Shown: positions 10,555 to 20,948 of the stretch, one piece after another
Numbering within the stretch: position 1 is the stretch's first letter
How the letters are laid out: every line of letters starts with the position of its first letter
NCBI GenBank assembly: GCA_035772405.1
Contig: JAYKKM010000337.1
Location: 308,501-372,500, forward strand
Length of the DNA: 64,000 nt
Direction: 5' to 3'
DNA from: Chrysogorgia sp. JL179-B06
Taxonomy: Eukaryota > Cnidaria > Anthozoa > Scleralcyonacea > Chrysogorgiidae
Program-made: the position numbers and the translations under genes
The notes under the pieces: generated by a model
What the model was told of the DNA's origin: nothing
Databases searched by the model: none
The model's input: only the letters and a program-made list of their open reading frames with translations

Positions 10555-12560
10555 TAATAATAATAATATTTATAATTTATATTGCGCATATTCTATATAA
10601 TAATCATATGCGCATACCAATCTTACAAAGCTAAATATTGATAAAACTAATTAATTACAAAAACTTCTAAAAATTTATCATATATATCAGTAAATTTATG
10701 TCAAAAGATAGTAATTTAATTATATTCTTAGTGAATAAGTATGTCTTCAATAAAGACTTAAAAGTGTCAATGGTAGCTGCCTGTTCTAACAGATAAAGGG
10801 TGTCTATTCCATAAAATTGGAGCAGCAGTTCTGAAGCATGGTCGCCCATTGTCTTCTTGGTTCTTATTGTACTTCTGGCTAATAAAACACCGTTACTAAT
10901 TACGCCGCAAATCATACCTTGACGACTGTAAAATTTCAAGTAAAATCCGAAAGATATTTAGGGGCTAATCCCTTAATAACTTTAAAAGTAATAAGTAGAA
11001 TTTTAAATTCTATGCGCACGCCGTACTGGCAACCAGTGGCAACTCCTTAAGTATGGAGTGATATGGCAAGACTTAGGGGGGGGCACGCAATAAATAAGTC
11101 TAGCACTAGCATTCATCACGCGTTGGAGTTTCTTTATCTGACATTCTGGAACGCCGTACAACAGGCCATTACAGTAGTCCAATCTGCTTGTAACAAAGGC
11201 ATGAATCAGCTGTTCAGTATGCTCCCATTGGGAGATATATTCCTGATGTGACGAATATTATTAGAGATAGTAGAAAGCGCTGCTGCAGGTCTTGGATATA
11301 TGAGTGGACATGTCCAGTTGGAACTCGAACCAACGTTCCCAGATTCCTAGCAGACGACACATGTCGCAACATCAAACTTCACCAACTTAATGCTGTTAAT
11401 GGACACTTTCGCCAACTGTTGACGACTGCCAAATCAATAGAAATTCCGTCTTGGCATCATTGAGCCACAGCATGTCTTCTTTCATCCAAAGCACGCACAT
11501 CACAGATACAATTCTCCAGCACAGCCACAGTTCAACTTCACTCAAGGCTATCAGATGGTTTAAATGACATATATAGCTGAGTGTCATCGGCATAGGCATG
11601 CGCAGAAGGGAGATGCGAACGTAAGATCTCAAATAGCTTGCTGGTATAAATTGTAAACCAGTAACGGACCTAGCATGAGCCCTGTGGAAACACCACATTC
11701 CAAAGCAAATCTGTCAGAGAGTATGCCATCAACCGAAAATTCGCTGGGATCTGCCGTCCAGATAGGATTGAAACCAGGAAAGCGCATTACCACGCAATAA
11801 CCTAACAAGTGACTGCAATCTTCGCAGTAGGGACGGCATGATCAACCGTGTCGAAGGCAGCACTCAGATCCAATAATATAAGAATTGTTACATGGACCCT
11901 TTATCCCATATTCATGAGTAAATCATTCTTCACTTTGATCAAAGCAGTTTCAGTGCTGATGATTTGTCGATAAGCACTTTGCAAAATAAGGAACAAGTCA
12001 TTATCCACCATATGACATTGGATTTGGGTAGCTGCTGCCTTTTCCGTAAGCTTAGACACAAACTGCAGATTACTCACTGGACGAAAGTTCTTATTGATGA
12101 ATTGAAGACCATTATTTCTTAAGTTTAGGGTGTACCAAGGCACACTTCCAGTCATTAACAAAGTGTCCAGATTCCAAGGATATGTTGATCATTTTAGTTA
12201 TCTCTGGAAGTAACTCATCCAGACATACTGATAAAATAGACGATGGAATTGGGTCAAGCGCGCACGATTTATTATTCGCCAAGGCTAGTTTGCGTACGTC
12301 CTCCTCAGACAACGGCGCGAATTCAGAGAATGCAATATCAGCATTGCACACATCAGTTGTTAGACCACACTCAGCATCAGGCTGGACACCCACAGTCAGC
12401 TTCGATCTAATTGAAGTAATCTTATGAACAAAGAACTCACCCATTTCATTAGCAAGTGTGAGAGCGTCTGTGTAGGGTGGGAGAGCTTTGTCTGGCTGTA
12501 TATTCAAAAGACGCTTACTTGCTCTAAATAACTTAGATTGATCATCACCATTGTTCTCAA
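10555..12560 (-). pseudogene. Decayed non-LTR retrotransposon (CR1/Daphne-like), 3' half
   Basis: In 5' to 3' order on the minus strand: a pre-RT segment (SCALDPIPSSILSVCLDELL, ending FVNDWKCALVHPKLKK near 12112); the start of the RT domain (NFRPVSNLQFVSKLTEKAAA ... LQSAYRQIISTETAL, 12095-11935); frameshifted remnants of the GPLLF and ADDTQLYMSF motifs near 11650-11570; and the C-terminal segment KTMGDHASELLLQFYGIDTL ... FKSLLKTYLF near 10860-10730. It ends in an AAT/ATA tail. Frameshifts and stops show it is dead. No endonuclease domain is visible. Confidence 0.75.
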
Positions 12561-12794
12561 TGAACTGCTTATAATAATTACGCCTCGCTTCGCAATAATT
12601 ACGCCTCGCATATTACCTGCATATACAGTCAGAGTGACTGTGTAATGACTTGTGCTGAAAATCATGTATATCTTTGGGATTATGTAACGAAACTATCACT
12701 TGGAACTGTGCATACGCGTGGGTGTATAAAATAACACTAAGCATGTGAAATTTCGACTGATTTTATTTGAGAATCCCAAATATATACATGCTTT

Positions 12795-12955
12795 TTCAAT
12801 AAGTCATTATGGCATTATGCAGCTGTGCAGTATGTTATTTGCATATCAAACAAATCTTCATATCTCAAGAACGAAGTGAGATACGGAAGCGTTGTAAATT
12901 TATGTTTTTATGATTTCAAAATACAGGAGTTTATTTCAAACTGAACTTTTCATTG
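12795..12955. mobile_element. Solitary MITE arm
   Basis: AATAAGTCATTATG, TTTGCATATCAAACAAATC and ATATCTCAAGAACGAAGTGAG match the arm of the palindromic MITE resolved at 55455-56460. Only one arm is recognised here. Confidence 0.5.
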
Positions 12956-12974
12956 CATACACTATTTAGGTCAT

Positions 12975-13365
12975 TGCCTGTCAGTATACGCCTTAGATGG
13001 CTGAGACATGTGGAGAGGAGGCCAAGCGGCCGCCTTTCGTAGGAAGTTATGTATACATGAGCGAACTCCCAACAGGTACCAGGAAGAGAGTGGTCGACCA
13101 CGACTGCGCTAGAACGACACATTAAAGGAGACACTAAAGGGCTGTGGTGTGGCCGAAGATTGGGAGATGAAAGCAATGAACAGAGAGACATGGAAAAGCA
13201 CCGTGTGGCAAGGTGTTAGTGGAACGATTGAGAGTGGAACTTCGAAGAAAAGATCCGGACGTTGCAGATCTGACGGAATTTGAGTGTGACATCTGTGGGC
13301 GCCCGTGTAAAGGTCGTGCAGGATTGGTAGCACACAAGCGCGCCCATATTACACAGACAACATAA
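12975..13365 (+). pseudogene. 3' end of a LINE with C-terminal zinc finger
   Basis: The plus strand encodes a broken LRWLRHVERRPSGRL block, typical of the end of many animal LINE polyproteins. Several frameshifts on, it encodes EFECDICGRPCKGRAGLVAH followed by KRAHI and a stop. The CxxC...HxxxH arrangement is the C-terminal finger of such elements. The two halves are in different frames, so the copy is inactive. Confidence 0.6.
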
Positions 13366-13578
13366 ATGACAACGAACGAACCCGTTCAGTCAATCCAATG
13401 TATACTACTTAAAAATTCTTGTTTTGATGATGACCAGTTGTTGTGATGACCTTGCCACACCCATACAGAGATGCCACGTATAGTTATATAGAAGTATAAC
13501 GTTTTGCTATAGACAATATGTTAATAAGCACATCGAATCCCATGTCGACATCGTGCGTTATAATTCAACTCAGTTAAA

Positions 13579-14871
13579 ATGAAAACCGGATTGAAGTTCC
13601 TGCGTTACGCAAAATGTCGCAGTCGTTTAGTACAATTCATTGCTGTATGCACGATGGTTTTAGTTCTGGTGAGATTATATACTCATTCTTTTTTTGAACT
13701 TATTAAAAATCGTATAGCCATGTATATTTATACCTAAAAGATCCGTGAAATTTACATGTTCTGGCTTTGGGTATAGGTATACGTGTTACGAAAGAACACC
13801 ATTGCTGTCCATACAGTTATGCCTCAAGATGTCGACGTGGAATTCGGGCGATCCAATAGCTATACCGACAAAGTTTTGCTGTTGTATTGGAGCAGAATAT
13901 TCGATGACATCCCATCGAAAGCAACAGCCGGTGGTCGTTTTCAATGGCCGTTTTTGTACACAAACCAACGGTGCCCAGTGCCTTGCGAGATATCAGCGAA
14001 CAGAAGCCGAGCAACGGAAGCATCTGCGTTGATCGTACACTCGCATAACGTCCACGAAATGCCGCCAGAACGATACAACACCGTTCCCTGGTTGATCCAT
14101 TCGAACGAGAGCCCGCAGAATACCGAGGCGTTGCGCGACGAGGAAATACTGTCCAAGTTCAGCTACTACATCGGCTACAGGTTGGACTCCGATTTTCCAT
14201 GCCCCCAGTTCGTGAAGCCATCGTTGGAGAAACCAGTGCCGTTCGTCGAAAAACGAGATCTGGTCGCGATTTACAGTCACTGTGAAGAAGTCCGCACCGA
14301 GTATATCCGTCGCCTCATGAAGCACGTCGATGTCGACTCGTACGGAAAGTGTCTTCGCAACAAATTCGGGCATTCGCCACGAGCCGCTAGAAATTGGTCG
14401 GCTGCTTCGTTGCGCATTCAACGAAACTACAAATTCTCCCTGGTCTTCACGAATGCCGACTGCGATTATTACTTCACCGAGAAGATTCTCAACACTCTGT
14501 CGGCCGGTAGCGTGCCGGTGTGGCTAGGCACTGGGAAAATAAACGAAGCTCTGTGGGGCAATCTGCGACACTCGGTTATCAAGGTTAGCGATTTTGCGTC
14601 ACCCAAGAAGTTAGCTGCGCGCTTGAAGGCGTTGTCGCGAAACGAAAGCGAGTACAACGAGTACTTGCGATGGAAATACGATGGGTTCGGTTTTCCTCGA
14701 GAGTATTACGATTCCGCCATTGGGCAGTGGTGGGATGGCGTACCGTTGTACTGTCGGGTGTGTATGAAGATAGCAGCTGCTAGGACGAAGAAGACGGTGC
14801 GAGGGAAGCTTGTTGTGGATAGATGTGACGGGACACAAAGGAGGACATTAGAGAAGTGGATAAGGGAGTAA
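13579..14871 (+). CDS. Alpha-(1,3)-fucosyltransferase, GT10 family (copy 2, two exons)
   Basis: Exon 1 (13579-13668) starts at ATG and encodes 30 residues, MKTGLKFLRYAKCRSRLVQF then IAVCTMVLVL. The intron 13669-13776 is 108 bp, phase 0, GTGAGA...TATAG. Exon 2 (13777-14871) continues VYVLRKNTIAVHTV to a stop, giving 394 aa. Splicing completes a signal anchor (LVQFIAVCTMVLVLVYVL); the exon 2 frame alone has no ATG before the catalytic domain, which supports the model. GT10 motifs are intact: GYRLDSDFPCP, YKFSLVFTNADCDYYFTEK and SAGSVPVWLG. The C-terminal IGQWWDGVPLYCRVC is shared with copies 1 and 3. Predicted role is Golgi GDP-fucose transfer to glycans. It differs from the other copies in having an intron and a slightly shorter C-terminus (RTLEKWIRE). 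Confidence 0.92.
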
Positions 14872-14879
14872 GCGCATCC

Positions 14880-15555
14880 TTCGCCATGGACGTTTACGAC
14901 CGAAACAGTACATCATGATGCAGTTCACGATGACTAAATTGAAAAAAAATGGCTCAGGAAATACTTGACCAAGTGGTACTGAGCGAATATTATAGCATTA
15001 AGAATGGGGTTAAGCTTAGAAATGAAGAGTAAGAGTTCAAATTTTTAGAAGTTGATGAGGCGAGTATTTTAAAATCAGAAGAATTAATTAGAGGACAGGA
15101 TGTTTGGTCTTCTCGGGTTATAAGCGAGAACAGCTGACATGGCTGACACAGAGGGCTTCCGTTTCCAGGCAAAGGCGAAACCCCATATGCTCTGAGATAC
15201 GTGAAGCATAAATGCACTACAGCATTGACACTTATAAGAATACACAACATGTGATCTCAGACCGAAAGGAATTCCGTCTTTGAAAGGAAAGAAATGCAGT
15301 GAAAGGCGATAGGAAGGACGAAATACAAAACGGATACTAAGTAGTTTGCGAAGTTAGGTTCGTATCGGTGCTTCTGTTGCGAATCTTCTTAGTCAATTTA
15401 GCCTTCTAGCAACCCTGATGCTTCAAATTCAATACTGTTTGTTATACTTATACCACACCTGCAGACTAACAAAAGATTAATTAGTTCGTATGGGAGGGCA
15501 AGCCTGATATTAAAATGAGAATTAATAAGAAACCTTCTTACGAAAAAGCAATCAA
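14880..15555. other. Unassigned sequence between fucosyltransferase 2 and PLE fragment
   Basis: No domain is recognisable in either strand. The 86-codon minus frame at 14990-15250 has no family features. The right half may be eroded Penelope-like sequence that leads into the endonuclease fragment. Confidence 0.4.
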
Positions 15556-15890
15556 AATAAATCATCACGTCCACCAACATAATTTCTTGCATTTCTTGCG
15601 ATAAATGCCCTAAAATCTACATCGGTGAAACTGGGCTACGCCTTTCAGACAGGTTTGCTGAACATCTTCGTTCCCGGTGAGGAACAATAATGTTGATAAA
15701 CCTGTAGCCCACCATTTCAACAGCTTTAACCATTTGGTTTCAGACATGAAAGTCTGTGCCATCCTTCCCATCTCAGTTGGTAACGATAACCGCAAACGGC
15801 AAGAGAAGCATCTCATTTTTACATCCATGCATTTTTACATCACACATCCTCTTCATGATCTTAATGAACGTTTTTATTTTATTTAATTTC
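15555..15890 (+). pseudogene. GIY-YIG endonuclease fragment of a Penelope-like element
   Basis: The plus strand encodes TSTNIISCISCDKCPKIYIG, then ETGLRLSDRFAEHLRS and a stop. A one-base shift continues as NNNVDKPVAHHFNSFNHLV and SDMKVCAILPISVG. This is the cysteine-preceded YIG half of a GIY-YIG domain with the conserved R..H pattern, as found at the C-terminus of Penelope-like retroelements and related endonuclease-RT proteins. It lies 320 bp upstream of a hammerhead-like motif in the same orientation, as expected for a PLE 3' region. Confidence 0.65.
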
Positions 15891-16207
15891 CTACAAGTTT
15901 TTTGTTCTTTTAGTTTGCGAGGAACCTTTTTATTATTAGATCATGTACTTTCATTTCTTTTTAAGTTTTTTTCTTCTTGCCGCGTTATTATCGCCTAATC
16001 CCCTTGAATATTGGACCCATCTGTCATTTCTCGATCCGCCCCCTCAGTCTGCTTGCTGATCGTTCGTAAAAATAGCAAATGATTTAACTTTTCGCATCTC
16101 ATTAATTATGAGTTTGTTTATATCCCGTGCATTTGATTGGCTACTTTCTACTTGTGACACCCTTTTGGCATATATATAAGCCCTATTTATTTTATTTCAT
16201 CTTGTCT

Positions 16208-16242
16208 TACTCTGATGAAGGGCTCCGCTCGAAACGTCAGTA
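16208..16242 (+). ncRNA. Minimal hammerhead-ribozyme-like motif (PLE type)
   Basis: All hammerhead core parts are present in order. TACT (stem I, 16208-16211) and CTGATGA (16212-16218) come first. A and GGGC-TCC-GCTC (stem II, 16220-16230, one G-U) follow. Then GAAACGTC (16231-16238) and AGTA, the exact complement of stem I. The ACGT after GAA would be a two-base-pair self-complementary stem III. That is a known feature of the minimal hammerheads reported in Penelope-like elements, which act best as dimers. The predicted cleavage site is after C16238. Activity is inferred from sequence only. One unpaired A before stem II departs from the strict consensus. Confidence 0.72.
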
Positions 16243-16429
16243 TTTCGTCATTAAAAATCTTGGTAGTTTACCACCTTTGTTTCCTCTGACTTTGTCATTG
16301 TTTCCTGTGTATACCTTCCATTCGTCAAAGTCCGAATAACATAATTCGCTAGTTTCTGGTCACTCAAGATTTTAACTAAGAGAACTAATAACAATGAGTA
16401 TAAAACGTCAAATATTATCATCTTGATCA

Positions 16430-17165
16430 ACTCATGATAAACATACAATTCAAAAGTGAACAGTTACTAACGTCTTTGAATTAAACCACTCAAAATCTTT
16501 CTGACGATGGACTCTTTTATGTCACTGAATAATTTCTTAACTTCCTGAATAAGAATCTTTGTGCCACCATCAAAACTACCAATAACCAAGAATGTAGGTA
16601 CAAAACCCTGGGCGTTGCTCACGTATTTCAAATGCTAACTCGGAATACTTAACGATCTTCTCCCTATAAACGCGGCTAGCAGATTCCGTGCCATATGGGA
16701 CAGGTCATATCAAGATATGATCATATCCAGATGGTTTTAGCTTCTACTCATGATGTCTTTAAGTATGAAAATGGCGTCATGGTTACAGTAGTCTCTTTAA
16801 TTACGAGCTTTAAACTCAAAATCCCACGGAAACGTTTAGCATTTCTATTCTCAAAGACTTCTCCTCTTCTCCATTTTTGCTTATACCACTTATAATCGTC
16901 AGCGAGTCGATCTTTTCTTTTAACCCAAGCTATAGCCAGAATCATCAGAGCGTAATTATTGTGTCTCGTAAAGCCCATATAGAAATCGGGCTTCGATCGC
17001 AACGATCGCAGAGATCGCAACGATCGCAGAAATAAAGAGTTCTGCGATCATTGCGATCCTTGCGGTCATATGGAAACAGGGCTTTAGATACTATACGTTA
17101 GCGAGAACAGGTCCTGCCCTATCAGGGCAACCTGTTACCCAATGTTCTACAGTTTCAGGGAATCG
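16430..17165 (-). pseudogene. C-terminal end of a decayed LINE
   Basis: On the minus strand, CRLCSRFPETVEHWVTGCP (17150-17095) is a CCHC-like element. Then come RHNNYALMILAIAWVKRK, DDYKWYKQKWRRGEVFENRN, and, after frameshifts, a YSELAFEIREQRPGF-like piece. It ends with IGSFDGGTKILIQEVKKLF near 16590-16540. This order (ETVEH..GC, HN.AL, KWY, LGGG) matches the C-terminus of a common animal LINE polyprotein. A 30-bp GATCGCAACGATCGCAGAGA repeat interrupts it near 16990-17060. Confidence 0.6.
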
Positions 17166-17169
17166 GGAG

Positions 17170-18715
17170 CATAAACGACACTCCGAGATTATTATATATT
17201 TTTATTATTATTATTACTATTATTATTACTATACATCCGTGAACCGAATAAGTCATGGCTTTTAAATGGATTAAGGTGGCTTGATAGAAAAAAACTATGA
17301 AAAATTACATTTCCCCCCTATATATAAAACGTTTCGTAGTGTACATTTCTGCCTCATTCTAGTTCCTTGCATAGCTCTAGTGTCAGTGCTGATAATTGAA
17401 AAGTTTTACACGTGGAGCATTAAATTGTATCTGAACAATTCGCATTGATTGTAACATGTAAATTTATTGCAAATTAGGATTTCTAAACTCACTAGAACAA
17501 AGATTTCTCCCCTCCAGAAAACTGAGCACTGTCTAATACTTTTCAAAACTCAAGAGTAACACTAGGGCTGTGTAAGCAACTAGAATAAAGCACAAATGTA
17601 CACTGTGAAACGTTTTAGAGGGAAAACATCTGATTATTTATAGTTTTTTCCTATCGAGATGTGCAGGGGGTCCAGGGGCATGCTCAAACCTGAAAATTTT
17701 GAAATATCGAATTCCGCAAATGGCATTTCCTGCATTCTGAGCGGTGATTTTCAGTCACGGTTCAGAAGTTTATATAATTTCATATTGGCCCATGTGGCCA
17801 TGTGGGCCTTGACTTTGTACTACTACTCTGTACTCTGTAGTATTCATTTTTAAAAACCTACACGCTTCGCAGATGATATGTGCTGACAGACTAGCCCAAA
17901 TTAAGATGTGCCTTTTCTTATGAATTGAGTTTTTTATTATAACTTTTCTTCTTTCATAACTCATGCATAGGGGAATGATAACATTGTCTTCCAAAATATG
18001 GGGGGTATATAACATTGTTTTCCAAAATTTGTGGAGCATATATACACCCCTAGAAAGGCTCGCGCATACGGCGCTCGAGATCATCCCCCCCCCCCCCCCA
18101 CCTCTCACAACAAATTTGCGCCCCTGGAGCTGTGGCTTAAGATACAGCAGCGGCGCTTATTAAAATATGCTGACAAAATGCTTCTAACAAACTTTATTCG
18201 TACAAAAACTCAATAAATTCAAAAAAGAATGTAAACTCTCTTCGTCATAATGGCCTCCTTGATCGCTGTCTATCACGTAGCAAAATCATTTTAAAATATT
18301 CCAGTTGCGTATTTTAAAATGATTTATAACTTATCGTTTTTAATTCTTTTGTTGATTCATCTTTTTCAAATAAGCGGCCGCACAATGGAGCGGCGCTTAT
18401 TAAATTATTTAACTTCTGGATCGATTATTTACGGTATACAAACTTAAAACAGTTCTTTTACTTATTCCTGGCCTCGGAAAATCGTATTTCCTTGGGAAGG
18501 AGTTAAGGAATTGTATAGTTGATCACCTTCAGTAATCGAGTTTTCTACCGTCAAACCTGCGTCGTAGACAATGGCAGTCAGAATTTCACAAGCCCCAATA
18601 ACATAGCTGTCATGAAGTATTGTTTATGTAACTGGTTTCCAGCGTTAGAAGGTGCGTTCCGCATGAGATTCCACGACGAGCTTGGAACACGTCCTATGAA
18701 AGAATGAATATAAAG
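17170..18715. other. Unassigned region with simple repeats
   Basis: It contains a short ATT microsatellite (17190-17235) and a run of about 17 C (18086-18101). A segment near 17650-17760 (GGCATTTCCTGCATTCTGAG) is shared with 45110-45140. GGAGCGGCGCTTATTAAA occurs near 18391, with a related CAGCGGCGCTTATTAAAATA at about 18148. The 62-codon plus frame at 18519-18707 has no recognised domain. I see no supportable gene. Confidence 0.4.
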
Positions 18716-18719
18716 CTGC

Positions 18720-18860
18720 TAAGTTCTCAAAAGAACTGGATATAATATGAAAAGGAGAAATAAGAGAACTTCAATGTGTCGAAAAACACTTAAGTAAGAG
18801 TACTTATGTACATTAATGGTGACGTTTTGGACGATGTGTCCTTCTTCAGGTCAGATGGAG
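18720..18860 (-). mobile_element. PLE terminal fragment with mutated hammerhead core
   Basis: About 140 bp is nearly identical to 55048-55200. On the minus strand the hammerhead order CTGAAGA, GGAC-ACATC-GTCC, (A)AAACGTC is seen at 18817-18852. The first G of GAAAC is A, which should abolish catalysis. It is therefore a decayed relative of the 55.16-kb motif. Confidence 0.6.
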
Positions 18861-18877
18861 AATGAGAGCAACGCACG

Positions 18878-19159
<282 letters not shown>

Positions 19160-19261
19160 TATCATGCTCTACACGGCGACAACCTTGTATTGAGCACTCT
19201 ACTTCTGGGAGATTATCCATGCTTTGGATTATTTTACCTATTTATTTATTTATTTATATAT

Positions 19262-19425
19262 AGCAATCGCAGGGTCGCGGGTTCAATTCCTACCGGAAGG
19301 CCGCTAAGTTGCATTTTTCGCAACTGGTCCCGGTTTGGTCTTAAAATGTATGTATTCCAACACTCGAAATTTTCCTTCACCACAAATCCTTTCAACATGT
19401 AGTTTGATCGAGTGAAATGCCAAAT
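19262..19425 (+). mobile_element. tRNA-headed SINE (family A), 5' truncated
   Basis: It begins with a B-box-like GGGTCGCGGGTTCAATTCC. It continues through TTGCATTTTTCGCAACTGG and TCCCGGTTTGGTC to AAATTTTCCTTCACC. The same consensus is seen at 2203-2590 and 23775-23902. Confidence 0.7.
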
Positions 19426-19436
19426 ATTACCTATTA

Positions 19437-19437
<1 letters not shown>

Positions 19438-19525
<88 letters not shown>

Positions 19526-19526
19526 T
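19438..19526. repeat. AT dinucleotide microsatellite
   Basis: An uninterrupted TA run directly after the SINE tail. Confidence 0.95.
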
Positions 19527-19605
19527 AAAACAGATTTGTAACATGAATGTTACAAAGCTAGCGGATGGTTCAAGAGTGCTCGATACCATTAGAGGTAGAG
19601 CGTTT

Positions 19606-20449
19606 ATAAAATAGTTAGAATCTTTTCGTCGCTACTCTGACTCTACTACTTCAACTTGTCGTTAATATACTCGGCGGGTTAACAATAGTTCTGATGACGT
19701 TGTTGTGTGTTGATCGTTTGCTGACGTTCGTTAATCGGTGATTGATTGTGTGACGACACTTCGCGAAAATTTCCGATCTTTTATTTAAAAGAGTTTTCTT
19801 GTCGGCCTTCATGAGCATTAGTTTTTCCTCCAGGCAAAGGTTGCATCTTCGCGATCCGTTTGGATAAGCCGCGGCGCGTCTAACAATTGACCATTTTACA
19901 TTAAAATCGCGTTTTTTTCTTTTTAAGTTCCAGATGTGTTTTGACAGCTGCGTTTCATTTGCGTGCTTTTCGTTGCGGAATGATTTTAGATGGTTGCGAT
20001 AACGCTGCTTGAAATCATTGGCTGTCATACCGATATATTTCTTCATTTCTCCGTCGTCATGCGTTGTTACTTCGGCTTGATAAATTATGCTTTTCACTAA
20101 ACAGTTTCCTGGGATTGGGCATTGATGGCTATTACGTTGTCGGCAGTTGCATTTCTCTGTATTCGTGCGCGGATTGTTTCTGTTCTTTAAGATGCGGTTA
20201 TTATGTCTCTGGATTGTGCTCTGGATGTTTTCCATACAGCTATAGCTGACTTATAGCTGACTTTCGCGAAGTGTCGTCACACAATCAATCACCGATTAAC
20301 GAACGTCAGCAAACGATCAACACACAACAACGTCATCAGAACTATTTTTAACCCGCCGAGTATATAAACGACAAGTTGAAGCTGAACTGTCAGTTGCCTG
20401 AAGATCGCATTACGCGTGAAACTCAGAGTAGTGACAAAAACATTCTAAC

Positions 20450-20455
<6 letters not shown>
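19606..20455 (-). mobile_element. Miniature Penelope-like element with inverted flanks
   Basis: The minus-strand frame 19651-20235 encodes the C-terminus of a PLE protein. A cysteine cluster (CNCRQRNSHQCPIPGNC) is followed by a GIY-YIG-type domain: IIYQAEV, KKYIGMTANDFKQRYRNH, a helix with SKHIW, and NLCLEEKLMLM. No reverse transcriptase is present. The left flank (19606-19770) is an inverted copy of the right flank (20255-20455). They share CGCGAAGTGTCGTCACACAA, CAATCACCGATTAACGAACG and ACCCGCCGAGTATAT. The left flank lacks about 40 bp that in the right flank carry CCTGAAGATCGC...GCGTGAAAC, a partial hammerhead-like core. Confidence 0.75.
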
Positions 20456-20499
<44 letters not shown>

Positions 20500-20592
20500 G
20501 AAAGTATACAATGTGCCCTACCGGCTATTACCATATGGCTTTATGGTAACTGTGGACTTGGGACCCACTATGTACGGCTCCACTATGTACGG

Positions 20593-20628
<36 letters not shown>
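20455..20628. repeat. Two AT microsatellites around a duplicated 15-mer
   Basis: TA runs at 20455-20500 and 20591-20628 enclose a short unique segment with CCACTATGTACGGCT twice in tandem. Confidence 0.85.
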
Positions 20629-20632
<4 letters not shown>

Positions 20633-20868
20633 GTTAATTCCGTGCACATATAGACATATCATATGGACACATCATCTGGACATATCATCTATGAAGTGGC
20701 CTACTAAATTAAAATGCTCAGCAACTGGGTAGTCACTAATTAAGGTTTCGTCTGACTGAGCTAAGATGTTCTCGATGGTTTTATCTATCAAGTTTCCTCA
20801 TCGAAAAAGTAGGTTATCTTAAAAGCATAGGCATAGCAGCCTCTTTATTCCGATATTTTGTCTCCTCT

Positions 20869-20948
20869 TTAGCCATATCTTTCATGAGCATTCCATGAAT
20901 CGTTCTCGGCATTGACATTGTCCAGCTGCCCGCCGTGTAAGGGATTTG
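20869..20948 (-). CDS. Candidate last exon of the Ig gene
   Basis: The acceptor TTTAG at 20950-20949 is followed by a phase-1 reading, ANPLHGGQLDNVNAENDSWN then AHERYG and TAA. The frame agrees with the donor at 21722. It has no known motif. It is the weakest exon of the model; a more distal membrane/cytoplasmic exon is possible. Confidence 0.4.

Noticed and set aside
18519..18707. 62-codon plus-strand frame
   Set aside because: Looks non-repetitive but matches no family I know, and no splice partners were found.
20398..20430. Full hammerhead motif at the right end of the 19.6-20.5 kb PLE
   Set aside because: CCTGAAGA and GTGAAAC are present, but the stem III/cleavage part reads CTC rather than ACGTC and stem I does not pair, so I list it only as a partial core.
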